From: Bacteroidales bacterium
Lineage (GTDB): Bacteria; Bacteroidota; Bacteroidia; Bacteroidales; M50B96
Assembly (NCBI GenBank): GCA_021740905.1
Contig: JAIOYV010000073.1
Span: 1-34,849, forward strand
Length of the DNA stretch: 34,849 nt
Direction of reading: 5' to 3'
How positions within the stretch are numbered: position 1 is the stretch's first letter; each line of letters begins with the position of its first letter. The notes under the pieces were generated by a model, which saw only the letters and a list, made by a program, of their open reading frames with translations, was not told the origin of the DNA and made no database searches. Shown here piece after piece: positions 15,430-23,403 of the stretch. A program made the position numbers and the translations under genes.

Positions 15430-16590
15430 TTAAATTCTTTTCATATTAAAAATTTCCTGCCCAAATTCCTTTTTGCCATCGCCTGGCAAAGTAAAATAAA
15501 AGCAGCTCCCTTTACCTTCGGTCGATTCGAGCCATAAATTTCCACCCAACAATTTTATTAATTTTTTGCTGATATGCAAACCCAGGCCGGTCCCCCTATA
15601 TTCTTGTTCCAGTTTATTTTCAATTCGCATGAAGCGGTCGAAGATGATTTCCTGATGCTGGATTGGGATGCCAATGCCGGTATCGCGTACATAAAATTCG
15701 CACCCCGACATTCCGTTTTTATCAATAGTATAGCCCAATTCAACGCTTCCATTATGAGTGAATTTCACAGCATTGCTCAATAAGTTATTAAGGATTTGGT
15801 GCAATTTACCTTGGTCGGTATAAATAGTAAAATCATCTTCGGCACCCAGTTTCATTGTATATTCAATTTTGCTATCGGCTTTTTTGAGTAGCTGAAAAGA
15901 TTCGAACTGCTCTTTCATAAAACAGTTTAGAGCGAAGGTTTTGTTGTTGATATGAACCTTGCCAACATCAATTTTCGATACTTCGAGGATGTCGTTTATC
16001 AAATCAATTAGTTGAAACCCTGAGTTGATAATTATGGTCACAAATTTTTTCTTTTCCTCCTCGGTGGTGTTTTCAAGGTTCAATAGTTGAGCGAAACCAA
16101 GTACTGCATTAATGGGCGTGCGTATTTCGTGCGACATATTTGCCAAAAAAGCAGAAATCAATTGATCGTGTTTGTTGGCCTGATTCATTGCTTTTTGTAG
16201 TTCTTCTTTTTTTCTTTTGAGTTCGATTTGGGTTGTGATGCGGGCAATCAGCTCTTTTTCGTTGAAAGGTTTGTTTACATAATCCACAGCCCCGGCCTCG
16301 AATCCCTTCACCACATTGTCTTTATTTGCATCAACCGAAATAAAAATGACCGGTATCTCATTGGTTTTGGGGTTGGCCTTTAGTTTCTCACATACCGAAA
16401 ACCCATCCATATCGGGCATTACCAGGTCGAGCAATATCAGGTCGAAGGGATGGCTAAGACTTTTGCGTAAGCCGGTTTTTCCGTTTGTGGCCGTAGCTAC
16501 CTCAAAATCCGAATTCTGCAGGATAGCAGCCAGATCCCTCAACGACGATTTCATGTCGTCGATAACTAATATTTTCGGTCTGTCTTTCAT
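15430..16590 (-). CDS. Cytoplasmic sensor kinase REC-HisKA-HATPase
   Basis: A 386-residue protein. REC domain: ILVIDDMKSS, with LILLDLVMPDMDG giving D55 and YVNKPF the Lys. The H box AFLANMSHEIRTPINA (H154) and HATPase (NLLSNAVKF, VRDTGIGIP, GTGLGLHISKK) are intact. There is no output REC and no membrane helix. The ATG at 16590 gives MKDRPKILVIDD, a clean start for a REC domain. The reading frame stays open for 87 codons upstream, but that stretch runs through low-complexity and hairpin repeats and has no family resemblance, so I exclude it. The gene lies 7 bases before the hybrid kinase. The N-terminal REC could receive phosphate from CheA and tune the kinase. Confidence 0.9.
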   Translation of the reverse strand: MKDRPKILVIDDMKSSLRDLAAILQNSDFEVATATNGKTGLRKSLSHPFDLILLDLVMPDMDGFSVCEKLKANPKTNEIPVIFISVDANKDNVVKGFEAGAVDYVNKPFNEKELIARITTQIELKRKKEELQKAMNQANKHDQLISAFLANMSHEIRTPINAVLGFAQLLNLENTTEEEKKKFVTIIINSGFQLIDLINDILEVSKIDVGKVHINNKTFALNCFMKEQFESFQLLKKADSKIEYTMKLGAEDDFTIYTDQGKLHQILNNLLSNAVKFTHNGSVELGYTIDKNGMSGCEFYVRDTGIGIPIQHQEIIFDRFMRIENKLEQEYRGTGLGLHISKKLIKLLGGNLWLESTEGKGSCFYFTLPGDGKKEFGQEIFNMKRI

Positions 16591-16957
16591 TTTATCAGTT
16601 CTGAGTTGAAAAGTTGAAAAGTTCTGGGTTGAAGAGTTCTGAGCTAATGCCATGCGTTTGGCTGATGACACTTGGCCTCCAAATTCTATATCTATAATTA
16701 CCATCTCCTTCCAAAATTCCTTACTTATCTCATGTTCCTTAATCAACTTATTCCTATGTTTCGCCGGGAATGGCTTTGCGTTTTTTAAACAACTATCATC
16801 TCCGGCGAAATACAGTACTCTCTTTCTACCCTGCATTCCGCTTCGCTTCATACAGGGCTATTCAAATTAAACCCTTTCAGGGTTTCGGGGTAATGTGACA
16901 AAATCAATTTCTCTCCTCACTTCTCTTTTTCACCTTACTCACTATACTCACCTAATC
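16591..16957. other. Repeat-filled gap between cheB and the REC-kinase gene
   Basis: 367 bases made largely of dispersed repeats. AGTTCTGAGTTGAAA tracts lie at 16597-16647. A 9-bp inverted repeat TTTCGCCGG / CCGGCGAAA is at 16759-16767 and 16802-16810. A short hairpin AACCC-TTTCA-GGGTT is at about 16870-16884, and a CTCACY-rich tract at about 16912-16963. No TAnnTTTG box on the minus strand and no credible gene were found. Confidence 0.6.
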
Positions 16958-18025
16958 TCACCGAAATTTAACAATTTCACGCACAATCTCTTCGGGCGAA
17001 AGTACCTTTATAACTGCCTCTGCCCGTATTGCTTCTTTTGGCATTCCATACACAATGCAGCTTTCCTCGTTTTGGGCAATGGTCATGGCTCCTTTTTCTT
17101 TTAATTTAATAAGCCCATCGACTCCATCGCGACCCATGCCCGATAAAATGGCTGCCATAAAATACCGGCCATCGAATTCGGCGGCCGAGTTAAACAGCAC
17201 ATCTACCGCAGGCCGATGCCGGTTGAACAGAGGCCCGTAGTTGGTTTGGATGAAAAACTCCTGGCTTTTTCGGTTGAGTAGGATGTGTGCGCTGCCTGGG
17301 GCTATGTATGCTTTGCCAATTTCCAGTCGGTCGCCATTTTCGGCTTCCTTTACTTTTATGTTACTCAAACTATCGAGTCGGCGCGAAAAGGCCAGCGTAA
17401 ATTGTTCGGGCATGTGCTGTACAACTACAACAGGCGGACAGGTAATGGGCAATAGCGAAAGGATATGGGCTACCACTTCGGTTCCTCCTGCCGATGCCCC
17501 AAGCAGTACAATTTTATTTGCAATTTTGTGAATGGTTGTGTGCGAAACATCCTCGTACTGCCGCTTTATTTCAAGGCCCTTTTCAGGATGAGGTTTAGGG
17601 CTATGAATCTTTTTCAGATTGGCAATAGAAGCCGCCTTGATGGCCTGGATGATATTGTGGCTCGATATCTCAAAGAACTCCTTCGTTTTCAGGATAGGTT
17701 TCTCAATTACATCGATGGCTCCCAGTTGCCATGCTTTAATGGCAATGTCGCTGTTTTCTTTCGCCAGGCTCGAGATCACCACCACCGGGATGGGGTGCTG
17801 CGACATAATTTTTTGCAGAAAGGTAAGCCCATTCATCCGGGGCATTTGAATGTCGAGGGTTATCACATCGGGGGCATCCCGTGCAATGATCCGGGCCGCA
17901 AAATAAGGGTCGGAAGCAGTTCCAATAACATCAAAGCTTGGCTCCTGCTCTAGTATTTTCTGCAAACTTTGGCGCACCAAAGCCGAATCGTCAACTATTA
18001 AAACTTTTATTTTTTCTTTGCTCAT
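16958..18025 (-). CDS. cheB: Chemotaxis protein-glutamate methylesterase CheB
   Basis: A 355-residue two-domain enzyme that removes methyl groups from receptor glutamates (and deamidates glutamines) when phosphorylated. The REC domain has VLIVDDSALVRQ and VITLDIQMPRMNG (D58). After a linker the methylesterase domain shows the Ser-His-Asp triad: LLGASAGGTEVV (S178), VVVQHMPEQFT (H204) and ILSGMGRDGVDG (D300). Length and order are standard for CheB. It opposes the CheR encoded upstream in the same cluster. The ATG at 18025 is the natural REC start. A repeat element separates it from cheD. Confidence 0.97.
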   Translation of the reverse strand: MSKEKIKVLIVDDSALVRQSLQKILEQEPSFDVIGTASDPYFAARIIARDAPDVITLDIQMPRMNGLTFLQKIMSQHPIPVVVISSLAKENSDIAIKAWQLGAIDVIEKPILKTKEFFEISSHNIIQAIKAASIANLKKIHSPKPHPEKGLEIKRQYEDVSHTTIHKIANKIVLLGASAGGTEVVAHILSLLPITCPPVVVVQHMPEQFTLAFSRRLDSLSNIKVKEAENGDRLEIGKAYIAPGSAHILLNRKSQEFFIQTNYGPLFNRHRPAVDVLFNSAAEFDGRYFMAAILSGMGRDGVDGLIKLKEKGAMTIAQNEESCIVYGMPKEAIRAEAVIKVLSPEEIVREIVKFR

Positions 18026-18299
18026 AGCCCTTTCTTATTATTCCGCATAAGGTACAATTTCTTCCATAAATACACAAATGTCAAGTTTTCAAAATAACTT
18101 ACCCGTTTTGATTACGCCCTTTCAGGGCTACCTTAATCGCTTTATCACATACATATTGCTTACACCGCGAGCGGGACGTAGCACCTACGCTATTGATTAC
18201 GCACCTTTGGTGCTTAAAATAGGGTACTCCCATATCAAGTTATTTTGACAATTTCATCTATTCAGCATTTAACATCCTATATTTAAAATTCACGTATAA
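18026..18299. other. Gap between cheD and cheB
   Basis: 274 bases with no gene and no minus-strand TAnnTTTG box. The centre is occupied by one copy of the triple-hairpin repeat element. Confidence 0.6.
18089..18248. repeat. Triple-hairpin repeat element, copy 2, with 12-bp terminal inverted repeats
   Basis: The core contains GCCCT-TTC-AGGGC at 18116-18128, a GC-rich middle part (CCGCGAGCGGGACGTAGC) and GCACC-TTT-GGTGC at 18201-18213. Short words (TGATTACGCCC, CTATTG, ACCTTTGGTGC) are shared with the copy at 19691-19780. Outside the core, TCAAAATAACTT (18089-18100) and AAGTTATTTTGA (18237-18248) are perfect 12-bp inverted repeats, giving a 160-bp unit of MITE-like form. Confidence 0.75.
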
Positions 18300-18767
18300 T
18301 CATTTCCCATTTCCAACGTACTTCATCCTGATTTCGCCAGAGGCTGTGTTAAAAATTATTTTGCGCCCAGTCAGCCCTCCAGTACTTTGCCCGGCAATTG
18401 GGATCCCTGCGTTTTTGATGCTTTCCTCGGCATATTCGATATTTCGTAACCCGATGTTGAAAATATTCACATTGTTTTGAAGTACTTGTGCTCCACCAAA
18501 AACTTTTGCGATTAGGTCCTTTTTTTCACTACCGGCCCGTACCATGAGCGAGAGTAGTTTATCCATGGCAATATTCCCGTATTTTGGCGAAGCAAGGCCT
18601 TGTCCATTCCAATGGGGCAACATGTAATGGTTGATGCCTCCAATATTTTTTTTCCGGTCCCACAAGCACACCGAGATGCACGATCCAAGGATCGTCGTGA
18701 TGAGCATCGGCTCGCGTGAAACCTGCAATGCGCCTGGCAACAAAAAATATGGTTTAGCCTCTACCAT
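18300..18767 (-). CDS. cheD: Chemoreceptor glutamine deamidase CheD
   Basis: A 155-residue protein, full family length. TTILGSCISVCLWD carries the catalytic Cys (C30) and GGINHYMLP the catalytic His (H47). The later segments (AKVFGGAQVL, NIGLRNIEYAEE, GQSTGGLTGRKIIFNT) match the family. CheD deamidates receptor glutamines and in some bacteria also works through CheC; no cheC is present in this window. Its start lies only 5 bases after the stop of the kinase-like gene upstream, so the two are almost certainly co-translated. It precedes cheB, separated by a repeat element. Confidence 0.95.
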   Translation of the reverse strand: MVEAKPYFLLPGALQVSREPMLITTILGSCISVCLWDRKKNIGGINHYMLPHWNGQGLASPKYGNIAMDKLLSLMVRAGSEKKDLIAKVFGGAQVLQNNVNIFNIGLRNIEYAEESIKNAGIPIAGQSTGGLTGRKIIFNTASGEIRMKYVGNGK

Positions 18768-18772
18768 ACAGC

Positions 18773-19618
18773 TTAAAATATTTCTTCATCAAAATGTAGA
18801 AATTCATCATCGTCAAGATTTGTTGCATCCTCATTGGATTTTGCCTGTGGGATTTCTATTGAAACGATAGTTCCCTGCCTGGCATTTTCGCGTGAGTCGA
18901 TGCGACCATCCAGGAGATCGACAAGTGCTTGTGCCACGGATAATCCCAGTCCATAGCCACTGTTTATGGAATTGATCGTCACATCCAATTTCTTGAAGCG
19001 GTCGAAAATCCGTTCTTTGTCCGTACTGTTTATTCCCGGACCCTGGTCTTTTACTTCAATTATTAATTTATCTTCTGATATAGAAAATTCAATTTCCACT
19101 GATGAACTTACAGGGCTGAACTTAATGGCGTTGTGCAACACATTGATAAGACATTGTTTCAGAAAATCGGGATCGGTAACAAAAGTTGAGGTTGCGCCTT
19201 CCGATTGACCATTCACAATTAACTCAACCTGCTTTTTAACTGCCTGAAGCTGGCAGGTATCGACCACCTCGTTGATTATACTTGTGCAAGATATTCTTTT
19301 AGGCTGTGGTACCTCTAAACCTCCCTCGATGCGGGCTGCCGAAAAAATATTTTTCAAGTCGAAATCGAGGGTTGTGGCTTCGTCGTAGATTGTTTCGGCC
19401 AGCGAAATTGCCTCTGGCATTTCATCCTTTTCCAAGGCAATGATATTTTGTGCCAGGCTTAATATCGAACTAAACGGATTATAAATTTCATTCATCACAT
19501 TCGAAATGAAATTGCTTTTCATAGCCTCCGACTCCTTCAACTTTCGGTTCAGGTCTACAATGGCTTGATTGAGGTTTTTAATTTCCTGCTCCATTGCCAG
19601 TATTTTATTTTCATCCAT
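18773..19618 (-). CDS. Histidine-kinase-like protein with Asn in place of the H-box His
   Basis: A 281-residue cytoplasmic protein. It has an N-terminal coiled coil (LAMEQEIKNLNQAIVDLNRK), a HisKA-like helix and a HATPase_c domain. The H box reads NFISNVMNEIYNPFSS. Aligned with the usual FLANMSHEIRTPL, the phospho-accepting His is Asn (N43, codon AAT). The ATP-binding side looks intact: N box NVLHNAIKF, KDQGPGIN, IFDRFKKL, GYGLGLSVAQ. So it probably binds ATP but cannot autophosphorylate in the normal way. It may be a scaffold, a phosphatase-type partner or a decayed kinase. It is tightly coupled to cheD (5 bp). The ATG at 19618 is used; the in-frame TTG at 19627 is less likely. Confidence 0.85.
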   Translation of the reverse strand: MDENKILAMEQEIKNLNQAIVDLNRKLKESEAMKSNFISNVMNEIYNPFSSILSLAQNIIALEKDEMPEAISLAETIYDEATTLDFDLKNIFSAARIEGGLEVPQPKRISCTSIINEVVDTCQLQAVKKQVELIVNGQSEGATSTFVTDPDFLKQCLINVLHNAIKFSPVSSSVEIEFSISEDKLIIEVKDQGPGINSTDKERIFDRFKKLDVTINSINSGYGLGLSVAQALVDLLDGRIDSRENARQGTIVSIEIPQAKSNEDATNLDDDEFLHFDEEIF

Positions 19619-19627
19619 GCCTGTCAA

Positions 19628-19790
19628 ATTAATAGGTTCAAAAAATGGTATCAGTTTTTCCTCTTATTGAAATAAAAAACCTTGTCCATTTTAATTACGC
19701 CCTTTCAGGGCTGTTTCATTGTTGCTTCTTATTATCATAGGGCTTCACCCTATGCTATTGTTTTCCCACCTTTGGTGCTAAAATTACATT
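19628..19790. repeat. Gap holding triple-hairpin repeat element, copy 3
   Basis: The 163-base gap between cheR and the kinase-like gene. It holds GCCCT-TTC-AGGGC at 19699-19711, ATAGGG-CTTCA-CCCTAT at 19737-19753 and CACC-TTT-GGTG at 19767-19777: three short hairpins in the same order as in copy 2. No promoter box or gene. Confidence 0.75.
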
Positions 19791-20645
19791 TCAAACTTTC
19801 TTATAAATCGAGGGGGCCATCTGTTTCATCCCCACATCGAGATTGATCAGCGATTCCGATTGTCCCAATACAAGGTAGGCATTCGGGTTCAGAAGATCGA
19901 CAAATTTTTCTACGATGTTTTTCTGGGTTGCACGGTCGAAATAGATCATCGTATTTCGGCAATATATCAGGTCGAATTTCTCCTTCAACTTATATTCTTC
20001 ACTTAACAAATTAAGCCAGAAGAATTTTACTTTTTCGCGGATTTCCGGCACAATCCTGATTCTCAAATTATTTTTGTCCTTGCTTTTCAATAGGTACTTT
20101 TGCCGGTAATTGACGGGTATTTCGATCAAATCGTCCATCGGGTAAATGGCCATTCGGGCAATCTTTAGTACCTCAATCGAAATGTCGGAGGCGGATACAT
20201 TGAAATTGAACACCTGGTTTTTTTCAGAAAAATCCTTTAGCATCATGGCAATGGAATAGGCTTCTTTCCCGGTTGATGCTCCGGCGCTCCACACTTTAAA
20301 TAATTGATTGTCTGTCGCGCTTTTGATATACTCGGGCAAAATGATCTCATTGGTAAAATCGAAGGCTTTTATCTCCCTGAAAAATTCGGTTTTGTTTGTG
20401 GTGATACATTCTACGAGTTCCTGAAATTCATCAGATCCTGATTTCTCATTCAATACAAAATCGCAATACTGTTTGTAGGTGCTGAAACCCAAAATGCGTA
20501 AGCGCTTTTGCAATCTCGATTGAAGCAAAATACGTTTTGCGGGATAAAGATTTATCCCATAATTGTCGTAAATGAACTGGCTGAGGCGTTTAAAGTCCGC
20601 CTCCTGTAGTTCATCGGTTTTCCGTATGTTTGATGTTTCGATCAT
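19791..20645 (-). CDS. cheR: Chemotaxis methyltransferase CheR
   Basis: A 284-residue enzyme that methylates receptor glutamates with S-adenosylmethionine. The N-terminal helical domain has FIYDNYGINLYPAKRILLQS. The boundary motif VECITTNKTEFFRE is typical of CheR. The catalytic domain carries the SAM-binding segment VWSAGASTGKEAYSIAMML, and later FDLIYCRNTMIYFD and YLVLGQSESL. There is no TPR extension. It opposes CheB and acts on the MCP encoded just upstream. The ATG at 20645 fits the family start. Confidence 0.97.
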   Translation of the reverse strand: MIETSNIRKTDELQEADFKRLSQFIYDNYGINLYPAKRILLQSRLQKRLRILGFSTYKQYCDFVLNEKSGSDEFQELVECITTNKTEFFREIKAFDFTNEIILPEYIKSATDNQLFKVWSAGASTGKEAYSIAMMLKDFSEKNQVFNFNVSASDISIEVLKIARMAIYPMDDLIEIPVNYRQKYLLKSKDKNNLRIRIVPEIREKVKFFWLNLLSEEYKLKEKFDLIYCRNTMIYFDRATQKNIVEKFVDLLNPNAYLVLGQSESLINLDVGMKQMAPSIYKKV

Positions 20646-20875
20646 TTTAATAGTTCAAAGTTCTGAGTTGAAAAGTTCTGAGTTGAAAAGTTGAAAAGTT
20701 CTGTGTTATGTTCACACTCAAAATTCAAATTCGTTTAATTCCTGTCTCATCTCTTCAAGTTTTCTCTAAGTATCCTACTCAACTTACTCACCTCAATCAC
20801 TCAATTACCTATTCAACCTAATTACCTTACTCACCTCAATTACTTAATTCCCCAATTACTCAATTACCTACTCAC
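20646..20875. repeat. Low-complexity repeat tracts between the MCP and cheR
   Basis: 230 bases with no gene. 20652-20707 repeats AGTTCTGAGTTGAAAAG, the same wording and orientation as 16597-16647. 20745-20875 is a degenerate tract of CTCACCTCAATTAC, TACTCACCT and AATTACTCAATTACC words, related to the tract at about 16912-16963. No TAnnTTTG box on the minus strand. Confidence 0.7.
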
Positions 20876-22912
20876 CTAAAAACGCTCAAACTCGCTGTCG
20901 AACTCATCGTTTCCTCCCATGTTAATCTGGATGCCTTTCATTTTGGTGTTCGATATCGGCTTTCGTTTGTGTGTATATTCCGGGTATTTCCGTTCAACCA
21001 CCTTGTTTTTTTCTCTGGATTGAGGGTCGACTTTTTCAACTTTATCAATTTTGAAATAGGCAATTATTTGCTTTAGTTGTTCGGCCTGGCTTGCCAATTC
21101 TTCCGAGCTGGTGGCCATTTCTTCCGATGCTGCCGCGTTTTGTTGGGTCACTTCGTTGAGTTGCTGTACGGCATCGTTGATGTGCTGCGAGGCTACGGTT
21201 TGTTCCTTGCTGGCGGCTGAAATCTCCCTGACAAGGTTGGATGATTTTTGAATATCGGGCACCATGGCCGACATCAGTTTTTTGGCCTGCTCGGCAATCT
21301 GTACACTGTTTTGGCTTATCTCATCAATCTCGGCGGCAGCTATACGGGTTTTCTCGGCCAGTTTGCCAACTTCCGATGCTACCACACCGAAGCCTTTTCC
21401 ATGTTCGCCTGCACGGGCTGCTTCAACGGCTGCGTTCAGGGCCAGGATGTTGGTCTGGAAAGCTATGTCGCTGATTATGCTGATTTTGCCTGCCACTTTT
21501 TCCATCGCCTCGACTGCCGAGTACACAATTTCGCCACCCTGCATAATCTGGTTCGATACATTGGTGGTGATCTCCTCGGTTTTTTGGGCACTATCGGAAT
21601 TGTATTCTATATTCGACGACATTTCTTCGATCGACGATGAAACTTCTTCGATGGATGAAGCCTGCATGGAGGCACCCTGGGAAATCTCTTGCGAGGTACT
21701 GCTCAACTGGAAACTTGCATCGCTAACATTGTCGGCAGCCATTGTCACATTCGAGATGATGTTCTTGATATTGGTGACCATTTCGCGGAGCGCATCTGCC
21801 AATCTTCCTGTTTCATCTTTTTGATGAATATTCAGAGTAGCTGTCATATCGCCCGAGGCCAGTTCTTTAGCATAGTCAATGGCAATTTTTATTGGTTTGT
21901 TTATGGATCTCCCGATGATCCATAAAACGGGCATCATAATTAGGCCAATAAACATACAAACGTAGAGGATCGTGTAAATCAAGTCGCGCTTTGGGGCCAT
22001 TATATCAACCTCTTTCACCTCAGTTACGATGGCCCAGTTTATTTCGGCGATATCCAATTTGGCAAAGCTGCTCAATACTTTCAGGTTGCGATAATCATTG
22101 GTGATGATGGCCCCGCCTTCACCGGTAAATGCCGTGCGTGTAGCCTCTGTATTGGCTTTCAGATCAAGGATAGCGGATTGATTGGAGAAACGGGAATCGC
22201 TGCGAAACAGATAGTCGCTACCTACCAGGTACGTTTCGCCGTTCTCGCCCAATCCGGCCTCCACCTGCACATATTCGTTGATGGCCTTATTGGAAATCTG
22301 AACGGCCAAAATACCGATTAATTCGTTGCCGACCCGAATACTTTGCCCAATAAACATGGCTGGTTCGTTTCCCGATGGCTGGTACTTTGCCATATCCGAA
22401 ATATGTACCAGCCTATCTTTTCGGCACTTGTGCCAAAGCTCGGCCAAATGGGTCGGTTCACTTTTCAAATAGCTACCCAAATCGCTTTCCTTTTTTGTGC
22501 TGAAATACACCAGGCCGTCGTCGGGGTTTATCAGAAACAAATCGTAATATTGATTGGCATCGATATAATTCCTGTATTCATCGCTTATTTGTTGAAAAAT
22601 GAGCTTTGAAGTCTGGGATTTTACAAAATCGATACCCGATGAATCGGAATGGTAGGCCGTGTTGAATTGGTTCATGGCATCTTTCACGCTTTGCAATTCG
22701 GCCAGTGCCGACACATCGGCGAGTTTTTCGTTAAAGAAACGCTCCATCTGTAATTTTTTCATGTTGTTGATAGAGGTGATCCTGTCGAAAGCGGCCTGGG
22801 TGAGGATCCGGTCGGCAGCATCGATGGACACATAGCCCATGATGAAAATGCACGAAAACCCGAGGATGGACACATAAATGATGACCTTTGCTATAATGCT
22901 TACATTTTTCAT
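20876..22912 (-). CDS. Methyl-accepting chemotaxis protein (transmembrane, dCache-type sensor)
   Basis: A 678-residue receptor. TM1 lies near residues 7-28 ([20 protein letters not shown]). An extracytoplasmic sensor of about 280 residues has dCache-like segments ([40 protein letters not shown]). TM2 lies near 312-333, then a HAMP domain ([18 protein letters not shown]), then the signalling domain with the conserved tip [20 protein letters not shown] followed by [10 protein letters not shown]. Glu/Gln-rich flanks supply adaptation sites. The C terminus is a charged tail ending FDSEFERF, without an obvious NWETF-type CheR tether. It is the only receptor in the cluster, 4 bases after cheW, so it is presumably its dedicated input. 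Confidence 0.95.
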   Translation of the reverse strand: MKNVSIIAKVIIYVSILGFSCIFIMGYVSIDAADRILTQAAFDRITSINNMKKLQMERFFNEKLADVSALAELQSVKDAMNQFNTAYHSDSSGIDFVKSQTSKLIFQQISDEYRNYIDANQYYDLFLINPDDGLVYFSTKKESDLGSYLKSEPTHLAELWHKCRKDRLVHISDMAKYQPSGNEPAMFIGQSIRVGNELIGILAVQISNKAINEYVQVEAGLGENGETYLVGSDYLFRSDSRFSNQSAILDLKANTEATRTAFTGEGGAIITNDYRNLKVLSSFAKLDIAEINWAIVTEVKEVDIMAPKRDLIYTILYVCMFIGLIMMPVLWIIGRSINKPIKIAIDYAKELASGDMTATLNIHQKDETGRLADALREMVTNIKNIISNVTMAADNVSDASFQLSSTSQEISQGASMQASSIEEVSSSIEEMSSNIEYNSDSAQKTEEITTNVSNQIMQGGEIVYSAVEAMEKVAGKISIISDIAFQTNILALNAAVEAARAGEHGKGFGVVASEVGKLAEKTRIAAAEIDEISQNSVQIAEQAKKLMSAMVPDIQKSSNLVREISAASKEQTVASQHINDAVQQLNEVTQQNAAASEEMATSSEELASQAEQLKQIIAYFKIDKVEKVDPQSREKNKVVERKYPEYTHKRKPISNTKMKGIQINMGGNDEFDSEFERF

Positions 22913-22916
22913 TGTA

Positions 22917-23390
22917 CTATTTTTCTTTAAATATTGATGTTTCTAAGTTTGAAAATATCTTGTCGAGGTTGAGGATCATCACAAATTCATCGTTCACCTT
23001 AAAAACACCCGGGATAATTTCCGATTTGTATTTGTTCGATATGCTGGGGTAAGGCAATACTTCTTGTGGGGTAATTTCCTTTACCTGCATCACATGGTCG
23101 ACAATGGCCCCTACATTCACAATATCTTCCTCCATGTAAATATTCATTACAAGGATGCAGGTATTCGAGGTATAAGGGCAAAGTTCCATGCCGAGTTTTT
23201 CTTTCAGGTCGACAACGGGCAAAACGTTACCCCGCAGGTTTATCACCCCTTTCATGTATGATGGGGTGTCGGGGACTTTTGTCACCTCGCGATATTCGAG
23301 AATGTTCTGTACATTTTTTACGTGTCCGGCAAACGATTCCGGGCCAAGCTTAAATGTTAGGTACGAATCTGTTTTGTTGCTATTGTCCAT
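22917..23390 (-). CDS. cheW: Chemotaxis coupling protein CheW
   Basis: A 157-residue protein of the CheW SH3-like fold that links receptor and Che[22 protein letters not shown] is the usual opening. [20 protein letters not shown] followed by [10 protein letters not shown] is the family hallmark. The ATG at 23390 is preceded by GAGGAG and sits 13 bases after the cheA stop; the in-frame TTG at 23414 would overlap cheA and is less likely. Only one cheW is present. Confidence 0.96.
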   Translation of the reverse strand: MDNSNKTDSYLTFKLGPESFAGHVKNVQNILEYREVTKVPDTPSYMKGVINLRGNVLPVVDLKEKLGMELCPYTSNTCILVMNIYMEEDIVNVGAIVDHVMQVKEITPQEVLPYPSISNKYKSEIIPGVFKVNDEFVMILNLDKIFSNLETSIFKEK

Positions 23391-23403
23391 CTCCTCTATT
23401 GTT

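Noticed and set aside
16591-16851. N-terminal extension of the REC-HisKA-HATPase kinase
   Set aside because: The frame is open but runs through low-complexity and hairpin repeats. The REC domain starts cleanly at the ATG at 16590.
21264-21824. 186-codon plus-strand ORF
   Set aside because: It is antisense to the MCP signalling domain, where strong codon bias keeps the complementary frame open.
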